Shown: one piece after another, positions 30,443 through 38,373 of the stretch
Position numbering within the stretch: position 1 is the first letter of the stretch
Layout: every line of letters begins with the position of its first letter
Origin: Gammaproteobacteria bacterium
Lineage (GTDB): Bacteria > Pseudomonadota > Gammaproteobacteria > JACCYU01
Direction of reading: 5' to 3'
DNA: 59,289 nt
NCBI GenBank assembly: GCA_013695765.1
Contig: JACCZW010000162.1
Span: 1 to 59,289, forward strand
Program-made: the position numbers and the translations under genes
The notes under the pieces: model-generated
Seen by the model: the letters and a program-made list of their open reading frames with translations, nothing else
The model's database searches: none
What the model was told of the DNA's origin: nothing

Positions 30443-32467
30443 GTGACGCGAAAAGACAAAGTCTTTCATTATCTGGACAAGGAGGGTTTGGGACTTGAGA
30501 TCGGTCCCAGCATTAACCCGATCGCGCCCAAGAAAGAAGGCTACAGGGTTCATATCATCGACCACATGAGCAGAGAAGGGCTGGTCGAAAAGTACAAGGA
30601 TCACGAAGTCAACTTAAAAAAAATCGAGGATGTAGATTTCGTCTGGAATGGACAACCTTACGCGGAGCTGACCGGCAAGAGTAAGTTTTACGACTGGATC
30701 ATCGCCTCGCATGTTGTCGAGCACACGCCGGATCTCGTCGGTTTTCTAAATGATTGCGAGAGCTTGCTCAAGGACGACGGTATCTTTTCTCTGGCCGTGC
30801 CTGACAAGCGGTTTTGTTTCGATCGCTTCCGACCCATTACCGGTATCGCGCGCGTCATCGACAGCCATGTCCAGAAAAACGTGATACATACGCCGGGGGT
30901 CGCCGCCGAGTATTTTCTGAACGTCGTTTCCAAAGGGGGGCGTATCGCGTGGGATCAGCACCATCGGGCGGACTACAAGTTTGTGCACACGGTCGACCAC
31001 GCCCGCGCCGCGATCGATCAGATTCGTGCCAATGGCGTGTATTACGATGTCCACGCTTGGTGCTTTACCCCCCATTCTTTTCGTTTGCTCATGCATGACC
31101 TGCATTCTCTGGGCCTGACGTCCCTCAAGGAAGTCGGTTTCTTTGAGACAGCAGGCTGCGAGTTTTTCATAAGTCTGAGTCGGTCCGGAGAGGGCGTTAA
31201 ACTCGACCGGCTACAGTTACTGGAGAAGATCGAAGACGATCTGGCATGGGAGCGGCCGCGTAACGATCAGGTTCCGGAGCATCAGGCTCCTGAGCCTCTA
31301 ACCGTGGCTTGCGCGCCTCAAGGGCAACCAGTTCGTGAGGCGAGCCGCCCAGTTGGTGAGTTCCCGTTTGCGCTGAAGGCGCGCGGGGAAGATGTCCGCG
31401 TCGCTGCAAGATCGCACCGCGATACACAGTGGGCAGCCATGCTATGCAGTGACCGCGAGCGAGCTGAAGGTCATGATAAGCAGCGCTCGCGTTACTTGTG
31501 CCCGCCCGAGCCATCGCGGATGAGCGTGAAATCATCGGGGATTCAATCGACAGAGAAAAGCACTCAGGTATGCGCCGTAATGGTGGCGTATTTCCCGAAC
31601 ACGAGCATGCTCAGAGCAGCGCTGCAAGCGCTCTACGCGCAGGTTCAGGCCGTGCTGATCGTGGACAACACGCCGGGTCGGCACGACGTGTGTGAGGCAA
31701 TTGCCGGTTTGACCGTCACCGTGCTGGCCCCGGGGCGTAACCGGGGCGTGGCGGGTGGCCAGAACGTGGGTGCGAGATGGGCGCGAGCGCGGGGGTTTAC
31801 CCATGTTCTTCTGATGGATCAGGACAGTGTGGTGGCGCCCGACCTGGTGACGCGGTTGCTCGCGGCGGAGATTTCTCTTAACGCCGAAGGGAAAGCGGTG
31901 GCCGCTGTGGCGCCGAGGTTTTTGAATGTAAGACGGCTGCAGGCAGCGCCACACGCTGTGGCTCAGGGCTGGTGTGCGAGTGAAGTCGTCGAGACCGGGG
32001 CGGGCGGAAAATGCCAGCAACTCGACTATGTCATATCCTCGGGCAGTCTCATCGAGCTGAAAAAGCTCGAGATCGTTGGCGAAATGGAGGAGGCATTATT
32101 CATCGATTACGTGGACATCGAGTGGGGCTTGCGAGCCCGAGCGAAGGGATACCATTGTTACGGTGTGTACGAGGCCCACATCGAGCATTGCCTGGGCGAT
32201 ACCGACGTGGCGGTGCCGTGGATGAAAAAGCGCCGGGTCATCGTACATAGTCCGCTTCGACACTACTATTATTTTCGGAATGCCATACACCTCTACAAGC
32301 GGTCCTATGCGTCATGGGCCTGGACGCTCAATGATGCTTCTCGCCTGGTCCTGAAATACGTCTTCTACTCGACCATAACGGCGCCCCGCCGGCAGCACCT
32401 ACGCATGATGACGCTGGGTATCTGGCACGGTTTGCGAGGCCGGCTCGGTCCTTGTACAGAGCAATGA
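30443..32467 (+). CDS. Methyltransferase - GT2 glycosyltransferase fusion
   Basis: Protein of 674 residues from GTG. The N-terminal part (about 1-265) is a class I methyltransferase: LGLEIGPSINPIAP (motif I), DWIIASHVVEHTPDLVGFL and LLKDDGIFSLAVPDKRF. The C-terminal part (about 372-660) is a GT2 rhamnosyltransferase-like domain: VCAVMVAYFPNTSMLRAALQ, NRGVAGGQNVGARWA and the metal site LLMDQDSVV. The linker of about 100 residues between them looks unstructured and unlike either family. An internal ATG at 31520 could start a separate GT2. Fusion by read-through of a former intergenic stretch is possible. Confidence 0.8.
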   Translation: MTRKDKVFHYLDKEGLGLEIGPSINPIAPKKEGYRVHIIDHMSREGLVEKYKDHEVNLKKIEDVDFVWNGQPYAELTGKSKFYDWIIASHVVEHTPDLVGFLNDCESLLKDDGIFSLAVPDKRFCFDRFRPITGIARVIDSHVQKNVIHTPGVAAEYFLNVVSKGGRIAWDQHHRADYKFVHTVDHARAAIDQIRANGVYYDVHAWCFTPHSFRLLMHDLHSLGLTSLKEVGFFETAGCEFFISLSRSGEGVKLDRLQLLEKIEDDLAWERPRNDQVPEHQAPEPLTVACAPQGQPVREASRPVGEFPFALKARGEDVRVAARSHRDTQWAAMLCSDRERAEGHDKQRSRYLCPPEPSRMSVKSSGIQSTEKSTQVCAVMVAYFPNTSMLRAALQALYAQVQAVLIVDNTPGRHDVCEAIAGLTVTVLAPGRNRGVAGGQNVGARWARARGFTHVLLMDQDSVVAPDLVTRLLAAEISLNAEGKAVAAVAPRFLNVRRLQAAPHAVAQGWCASEVVETGAGGKCQQLDYVISSGSLIELKKLEIVGEMEEALFIDYVDIEWGLRARAKGYHCYGVYEAHIEHCLGDTDVAVPWMKKRRVIVHSPLRHYYYFRNAIHLYKRSYASWAWTLNDASRLVLKYVFYSTITAPRRQHLRMMTLGIWHGLRGRLGPCTEQ

Positions 32468-32585
32468 ACCAGGCGATGCGGCTATCATTCTCGCTGGACC
32501 TGGCTAACGGTTGCCCCGATGCTGGATGGCGCGGGTGACCTTGCGCGCATCTTCATGTAAATGGCGCCACCTGCTCAAGTATCCC

Positions 32586-33316
32586 GTGTCCAAAAAAATA
32601 TTCATCATCGGCACGGGGCGATCCGGCACCCACTGGGTTGCTCGCACGCTTGCCGAACACAGGGAGATTCGCGCCACGATAGAGGTTAAATCGGCGTTTG
32701 ACTGGGTGACCCGGATGGCGCTGGATCCAGCGACTCGCAAGCGGCTGTTTCCGCGCCTGGTGCGTTACTATCGGTATCAGCATTTTATATCGGTGCCTTG
32801 CCACTACATGGACAAGAGTCACCCGAACATCTGGCTGGCAGACCAACTGGCTGAAACCTTCAGTGATGCCGTTTTTATCGGCATGCAGAGAAATCCCTAT
32901 GCCACGGTAGCCAGCATGCTGATCGGGGGGTGCTGACGTGGCAGGAGCGATGGCGCGAATTACCAATACCCAATGCGTTTTTGGGCATTACCGAAGACCA
33001 ACTGCCCTATTACGACCGGCTGGCTGTTGCCCGGAAGTGCGCCATGAGATGGAAGGCGCATAACAGACAACTCCTGCATTTGGCGGATGCGCTGAAAGAC
33101 AGGCTGCTTGTCATACAGTATGAAGAACTGGCCGCACAGACGCAGAACGTGCTGGCGAACCTGGAACGTTTTCTGGATTTATCGTGCCCGATAACGATGC
33201 CGGAGATCAAAACGACCTCCATCGGTAAATGGCGTGAGCAATTAAGTCACGTGGAAATCGAGCAGATTAGCGCCGGTCTGAACGACTCACCGCACCGTCC
33301 GCAAACCGAGGCGTAG
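32586..33316 (+). pseudogene. Sulfotransferase gene split by a frameshift at a G6 tract
   Basis: The first frame (GTG at 32586, or an upstream start at 32511) encodes the P-loop IFIIGTGRSGTHWVARTLAE and the 3'-phosphate motif IGMQRNPYATVASMLIGG, then stops at 32936. The remainder (LTWQERWRELPIPN, LLVIQYEELAAQTQNVL to 33316) is in the next frame. The shift lies at six G (32925-32930); seven G would restore one protein of about 243 residues. It could be a pseudogene, a phase-variable gene or a base-calling error. Confidence 0.75.
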
Positions 33317-33351
33317 CTCCTTGTTGCCGGCGACGCGACGACTCTTTGAAG

Positions 33352-35076
33352 TCAAGCGATGTCGACGGTCTTTCTCGTGACCGCGCTCAGTTTGCCAGTT
33401 TGATCGTAGTCGACATCCAGGAATTCTTCGAACTCAAGCAGTTCGCTGGCGTCCTGTCGTATGGCCTCTTGATTCCACCAATGTGAGATGCTCGGCGCCG
33501 AACTTTGCCGATACACGTCCAGCACATCCTCTACGTTATACCAGTCGAGATGGCGCGCCTGGAAAGGGCGATAGACGCGGGCGCCCTTTTTTAAGCGGCA
33601 CAATCGTTCCCCTGCGCGGTGTAAGGCAAAAGTGGTATCTATCGTCGCGAGCTGGTACGCGATTTGGCCGCGACTCGTGGCGATCCATTGCGGCTGCTTG
33701 TGCCAGAATTGCGCTACGTGCCGGTTTATCGCTCTGTTGCGCAGCAGATACTGTCTGGGAATGTCTGAAATTTTGATCATGGGTCCGACACATTGAATCT
33801 TTGGCAGACGATTAAGCAGTTCATCATATATCGTTAAGACGGTTACACCTCGCGGCAACTCGATGTCACAATCCGATACGGCGTATCTGCCTGGCTCCGA
33901 CCAGTTCTCAAAAAACTTCTGAACCGTCACGTCGACACTGTTAAGGTCGTCTGGATTCTGAATTTTCCGCCCTTTGCGAACTATCAATCCTGAGCGACCA
34001 AATTCTTCCAGGGTTTCCAGGGTCTCCTCATCGTCGCTGCCATTATCGTGGATGATGATATCCACGGGCCGGTCCGCGTTTACGTATGAATCTATGCTTT
34101 TCCGAAGGCAGTTTGATCGGTTGAAAGATATGACGAAGACGGGCAGCGGGGATGCCCTGCATGTGTTGTAAGCCTTACGGTCGCGGGTATGCGTGATCCC
34201 GATTTGACCGCCATCCACGATTTGGCGCAGAGCGCTGGTCATGTCCGCCGAAGAGATGCTCATATCGTGCAGCGCCGCGTCTTTTCCGGCCTGGATGAGA
34301 TCGCGCGGTGATCGCGCCTGTACTGGCGTTTTCTGGGGTGAACGGGCGGTCGAGAACCAGTCGTGGAACTTGAAGCCTTTGCCAACGACGCTTCCGGATA
34401 GCGCTGTCCAGATATTCGGTATCCCGTAGGATTCCGCGATCACGAGGCCGTGCAGTGCGGAGCTAACGATCGCTTTACATGAGACGACTTGAGAGATGAA
34501 ATCCGCTTCTTGGCAGGTAACATCAATGACCCTCACATCTTCGTGCTGACGCAGAGCACACACATAAGGATGATTCCAGTCCACGTAATGCGGGATCAAG
34601 CCCAAAGAATAGCGGCGGACGGCAGGCACTGGCCGCGGCACTACCGTCGAGATAAAGAACCCTGGATCGCCAAGCGGAACGTCGCCTACCGGGATGCCGG
34701 CTGCCCTTAGCGCTGTCACAGACAGCTTTCCGCGAAGCGCCCTCACATACTCCCGTCGAGGACTTCCAACACCGATGTCCGGGTGCATGACGCCGGTGCC
34801 CCAGATGCGCGACTGCGCATTCGACCCAGCCATGAGGCTTCCGGCCGCAAGCAAGTGGGGTCTGGTGCGATCGCCTGTCCATACAGTCGGCCGCCTCGAC
34901 ATCGCGCCGACGATGGTAGGGTTGATTCGATCGCCGATGTTGTTAACGCGCAGAAAATAAAACAACGCGAGCGACTCATCAGGCCGGCCCAACATCGCGC
35001 GGGCTGACCAATGACCGAAGCGTGCTATCAGCCGCTGCAAGAAGGTGTCCCATAAGCTGGTGCGTCTGGAAATCAT
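33352..35076 (-). CDS. Polysaccharide pyruvyltransferase - GT2 fusion
   Basis: Protein of 574 residues from the ATG at 35076 (MISRRTSLWDTFLQRL); the frame is open for 50 more codons upstream without better support. Residues about 40-300 match the pyruvyltransferase family (PF04230): LRVNNIGDRINPTIVG, the RIWGTGVMHPD loop, LGLIPHYVDWNHP and CKAIVSSALHGLVIAESYGI with its conserved His. From about 312 a GT2-like domain follows: PVFVISFNRSNCLRKSIDSY, HDNGSDDEE and SDCDIE. It is the only gene of the locus on the minus strand. It would add pyruvate ketal and a sugar; both acceptors are unknown. Confidence 0.8.
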   Translation of the reverse strand: MISRRTSLWDTFLQRLIARFGHWSARAMLGRPDESLALFYFLRVNNIGDRINPTIVGAMSRRPTVWTGDRTRPHLLAAGSLMAGSNAQSRIWGTGVMHPDIGVGSPRREYVRALRGKLSVTALRAAGIPVGDVPLGDPGFFISTVVPRPVPAVRRYSLGLIPHYVDWNHPYVCALRQHEDVRVIDVTCQEADFISQVVSCKAIVSSALHGLVIAESYGIPNIWTALSGSVVGKGFKFHDWFSTARSPQKTPVQARSPRDLIQAGKDAALHDMSISSADMTSALRQIVDGGQIGITHTRDRKAYNTCRASPLPVFVISFNRSNCLRKSIDSYVNADRPVDIIIHDNGSDDEETLETLEEFGRSGLIVRKGRKIQNPDDLNSVDVTVQKFFENWSEPGRYAVSDCDIELPRGVTVLTIYDELLNRLPKIQCVGPMIKISDIPRQYLLRNRAINRHVAQFWHKQPQWIATSRGQIAYQLATIDTTFALHRAGERLCRLKKGARVYRPFQARHLDWYNVEDVLDVYRQSSAPSISHWWNQEAIRQDASELLEFEEFLDVDYDQTGKLSAVTRKTVDIA

Positions 35077-35425
35077 AAACGCAAGGTTCTGGATGCGACT
35101 AGTCGAGGAGGTTATTTGGTGTTTGCAAGGCAAGACAACGATAAATTGTAATCCAAAAAAGAGAATGGCCATCGGCTTCGAGCCGTTAATTTGCCTGGCG
35201 AAGAGCGGCTCAAGCAGCTGTAACACGCTGATGGTAAACTGTTTGATATATCGCAGCCGTGGAAAAAGCGCTTGTGGAAAGTAAGCGTTTCGTGATCGCC
35301 GGCGCTTCCGAGCCGATAATAATGAACTTGAATCCAGCGCCCATTCGGGTCAGCGACAAGCGGTCAGGCGAGGATTCCCTTCGCGATCTGGCGCGCGCGC
35401 ATCCGGCCCGCCCCGTAATCCACCT
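35077..35425. other. Divergent intergenic region, no gene recognised
   Basis: About 350 bases between the minus-strand pyruvyltransferase gene and the plus-strand GT2 gene. The part near 35101-35160 is AT-rich and should hold the promoter of the minus-strand gene, but I see no convincing -35/-10 pair. Small open frames here (for example 35259-35456 plus) have no family features. Confidence 0.4.
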
Positions 35426-36256
35426 ATGTGTCCAGCAGTGCTATCCATCTCACTAGTTACTTTCAGGCCGGACTTCGAATTACTTACCCTTGCCGTGGAT
35501 CGTCTGCGCGCCGCGGTTGTCAAGCTGGGCGCGATTGAGGCGAGCGTCGTGCGGCTGGTGGCTGTGGATAACGATCCGGGCGGCGGCCGCGGGAACTGCC
35601 TGCAAGCGTTGCTGAAAGAGCATTGGCAAGGCGACGGCCGCGAGTTTGCTATCCTGAGCGGTCACGGAAATATCGGCTATGGTCAAGGCCACAACAAGGC
35701 CATCGAACAATCGTCGGCGGATTATCATTTGATCCTGAACCCCGATGTGCTGGTGGCCGAGGATGCGCTGTGCAATGCTCTCGAATTCATGGCGGGTAAT
35801 CCCGATGTGGGGTTGCTGGCGCCGGCGTTCGTCGATGAGGATGGGAGTTTGCGGCATTTGTGCAAGGCGTATCCCACGGTCATCGATCTGGCCTTGCGCG
35901 GGTTTGCACCAGATGCAGTCAAACGCATCGCACAGCGCCAACTCGCGCGCTACGAAATGAACGCGATCGATCCGCATGCGGTTTGTCGTGGCGTACCGCT
36001 TATCAGCGGCAGTTTCATGTTTTTCCGGCGGAGCGTGCTGGCGCGGACGGGCGGATTTTCGAAGCACTATTTTCTATATTTCGAAGACTTTGATCTGTCG
36101 CTGCGGACGGCGAAGTTCACCACCATCGCCTACGTACCCAGCGTGCGGATCGTGCACAAGGGCGGCTACGCAAGCCGCAAAGGGATCAGGCACTGGTGGA
36201 TGTTCGGCCGTTCGGCTTGCACGTTTTTCTCGCGGCACGGCTGGAAATTGATCTGA
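35426..36256 (+). CDS. GT2 glycosyltransferase (rhamnosyltransferase-like)
   Basis: Protein of 276 residues. It begins LSISLVTFRPDFELLTLAVD, with VAVDNDPGGGRGN as nucleotide-binding strand, NIGYGQGHNKAIEQSSADYH and the metal site LILNPDVLV. The C-terminal LISGSFMFFRRSVLARTGGF and HKGGYASRKGIRHW are typical of WbbL-like transferases that use dTDP-rhamnose. The rml genes nearby fit that donor, but the donor is inferred. It lies 28 bases before the wbpV-like gene. Confidence 0.88.
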   Translation: MCPAVLSISLVTFRPDFELLTLAVDRLRAAVVKLGAIEASVVRLVAVDNDPGGGRGNCLQALLKEHWQGDGREFAILSGHGNIGYGQGHNKAIEQSSADYHLILNPDVLVAEDALCNALEFMAGNPDVGLLAPAFVDEDGSLRHLCKAYPTVIDLALRGFAPDAVKRIAQRQLARYEMNAIDPHAVCRGVPLISGSFMFFRRSVLARTGGFSKHYFLYFEDFDLSLRTAKFTTIAYVPSVRIVHKGGYASRKGIRHWWMFGRSACTFFSRHGWKLI

Positions 36257-36284
36257 GCCGGGTTGCGCGTCATCCGTTCCCGCG

Positions 36285-37241
36285 ATGAAGACCGTGCTGG
36301 TTACCGGCGCCAACGGCTTCATTGGCTCGGCGCTGTGCCCGGCGCTGGCAGCAAACGGATATCGCGTTACGGGCGCGGTGCGGTCGCGTGGACAGGCTCT
36401 GGGGCAGGTGCGAACGATTGCCTGCGGCGACATCGACGGCGCCACGAACTGGTGGAATCGTCTCAAAGGGATCGACGTCATTGTGCATCTGGCCGCGTGT
36501 ACGCAGGTGAACGATGACGACGCCGCACACTCTGCACTGCGCCGTACCAATGTCGATGGGGCCGAGCATCTGGCTCGCCAGGCCGCGGCTGCCGGCGTGC
36601 GACGCTTCGTGTTCGTGAGCAGCATCAAGGTCAACGGCGAGGCAACGCATCAGCATGCGCTCCGCGCTGAAGATCCGCCGGCGCCGCAGGACGCCTACGC
36701 GGTTTCCAAGCGCGACGCAGAGCGGCGCTTGTGGGATGTCGCCGCCGGCACGGGACTGGAAATAGTTTCGATCAGGCCGCCGCTGGTGTATGGCCCCGGT
36801 GTCGCCGGTAATTTCCTGCGCATGTTGCGCATCGTCGATCGCGGGTTGCCGTTGCCGCTGGCGCGCGTCAACAACCGGCGCAGCCTCGTCGCGATGGACA
36901 ATCTCGTAGACTTTCTGGTGCAGTGCGTCCATCATCCAGCCGCCGCCGGACGCACGTTGCTGGTGAGCGATGGCGAGGATTTATCCACACCACAGTTGCT
37001 GCGCCTGATCGCCGCGGCGATGAATCGCCGCTCGAGGCTGTGGCCCGCGCCGCTTTCTATGCTTCGCATGATGGCGCGCGCGACCGGCCACGGAGGCACG
37101 TGGCAGAGCCTGTGCGGTTCGTTGGCGGCCGACATCGGCGCATCGTGCGATGCGCTTGGATGGCGGCCCAGCGTCAGCGTGGAAGAAGCAGTGTCGCGCT
37201 GTGTCGAGTGGTATCTCGCAACCGGAGGAGCGCGCCCGTAA
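36285..37241 (+). CDS. NAD-dependent sugar-nucleotide reductase/epimerase (WbpV-like)
   Basis: Protein of 318 residues of the extended SDR family: VTGANGFIGSALCPAL (NAD loop), FVSSIKVNGE and catalytic YAVSKRDAE. The following two genes resemble wbpL and wbpM, so by gene order this is probably the WbpV-type C4 reductase producing UDP-QuiNAc or a related sugar. A 4-epimerase role is the main alternative. It starts at an ATG 28 bases after the GT2 stop. Confidence 0.78.
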   Translation: MKTVLVTGANGFIGSALCPALAANGYRVTGAVRSRGQALGQVRTIACGDIDGATNWWNRLKGIDVIVHLAACTQVNDDDAAHSALRRTNVDGAEHLARQAAAAGVRRFVFVSSIKVNGEATHQHALRAEDPPAPQDAYAVSKRDAERRLWDVAAGTGLEIVSIRPPLVYGPGVAGNFLRMLRIVDRGLPLPLARVNNRRSLVAMDNLVDFLVQCVHHPAAAGRTLLVSDGEDLSTPQLLRLIAAAMNRRSRLWPAPLSMLRMMARATGHGGTWQSLCGSLAADIGASCDALGWRPSVSVEEAVSRCVEWYLATGGARP

Positions 37242-37302
37242 CGTATAGGAGTCGCTCGGCGGCAGTATTCGGGCATTGTTTATTAAATGAAGCGTATAGA
37301 AG

Positions 37303-38322
37303 TTGACTGACGGGCTGGAAGCATTACTTCTAGCCGGGGTGTCCGCCAGTTCCTTTGCCGCGACCGGCATCGTGCGCAGGCGCGCACTCAGTCATCAGCA
37401 TCTGGATGTGCCCGGCCCGCGCAGTTCGCATGCGGTGCCGACCCCCAATAGCGGCGGTCTGTCGTTCGTGGCGGTGTACCTGTTCGCCATTTTGGTGTTG
37501 TGGATGGTTGACACCATGTCAGCGAGACTGTTCATGGCGCTCTTCGTCGGCGGCGCGGCGGTGGCCGCGGTCGGTTTGTGGGATGACCACTCGCCGGTGC
37601 CCGCCAGAGTCAGGTTCGGGATTCATTTCGCGGCGTGCGGCTGGGCGGTGTATTGGCTGGGCCGTGTCCCTGCGTTGCCGGTAGGCGACATATCCCTGGA
37701 CATGGGGCTGGCAGGTTACGCTCTGGCCGTGATCGCAAGCGCATGGCTGCTGAATCTTTACAATTTTATGGACGGCATAGACGGTCTTGCCGCCATCGAA
37801 GCCATCGCTGTACTGACGGGCGCCTGTTTAATTATTGTCGCCGGCGATCCGCAGGTCAGTTTTCTCTGCCTCGGTCTGCTGGCGGCAGCCACCTTGGGAT
37901 TTTTGCCCTGGAACTGGTCACCCGCGCGCATTTTTATGGGGGATACCGGCAGCGGATTTCTCGGCTTCGGGCTTGCTGTAATGGCTATGCACACCGCCAA
38001 CTCGGGCGCGCTTTCGATCTGGAGCTGGATTATCCTGATGGGTGTATTTATCGTCGATGCAACTGTCACGCTCTTAAGACGGATGATCAGCGGGCAGCAA
38101 TGGCACCTGGCGCACCGCAGCCATGCGTATCAGCACGCGGCAGTGCGATGCGGTTCGCATCGGCGCGTAACGTTAGCGGTGCTCGCTATCGATGTGATAT
38201 GGCTGTTACCATTGGCATGTTATGTGAATAACCACCCCGAAAAGGGGGTTGTCGTAGCCGGTCTTGCGCTGGCGCCGCTGATTATGCTGGCGCTTGCGCT
38301 GGGTGCGGGTAGAGGCGGGTAA
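37303..38322 (+). CDS. Undecaprenyl-phosphate sugar-1-phosphate transferase (WbpL/WecA family)
   Basis: Protein of 339 residues, probably from TTG (MTDGLEALLLAGV), with about ten membrane segments. Family motifs are LWDDHSPVPARVRFGIHF, LYNFMDGIDGLAAIEAI, ARIFMGDTGSGFLGF and the cytoplasmic HLAHRSHAYQHAA. It would start the polymer by placing a HexNAc-1-phosphate (QuiNAc or FucNAc) on undecaprenyl phosphate at the inner membrane. The wbpV-wbpL-wbpM order matches Pseudomonas O-antigen loci. Confidence 0.9.
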   Translation: MTDGLEALLLAGVSASSFAATGIVRRRALSHQHLDVPGPRSSHAVPTPNSGGLSFVAVYLFAILVLWMVDTMSARLFMALFVGGAAVAAVGLWDDHSPVPARVRFGIHFAACGWAVYWLGRVPALPVGDISLDMGLAGYALAVIASAWLLNLYNFMDGIDGLAAIEAIAVLTGACLIIVAGDPQVSFLCLGLLAAATLGFLPWNWSPARIFMGDTGSGFLGFGLAVMAMHTANSGALSIWSWIILMGVFIVDATVTLLRRMISGQQWHLAHRSHAYQHAAVRCGSHRRVTLAVLAIDVIWLLPLACYVNNHPEKGVVVAGLALAPLIMLALALGAGRGG

Positions 38323-38373
38323 GGATGCAATCTTGAAATGACTGACTCTTGTAGTGGGAGCATAGTGCCTTAA

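Noticed and set aside
35259-35456. 65-residue plus-strand open frame upstream of the GT2 gene
   Set aside because: No ribosome binding site, no family features, and it overlaps the start of a convincing glycosyltransferase gene.
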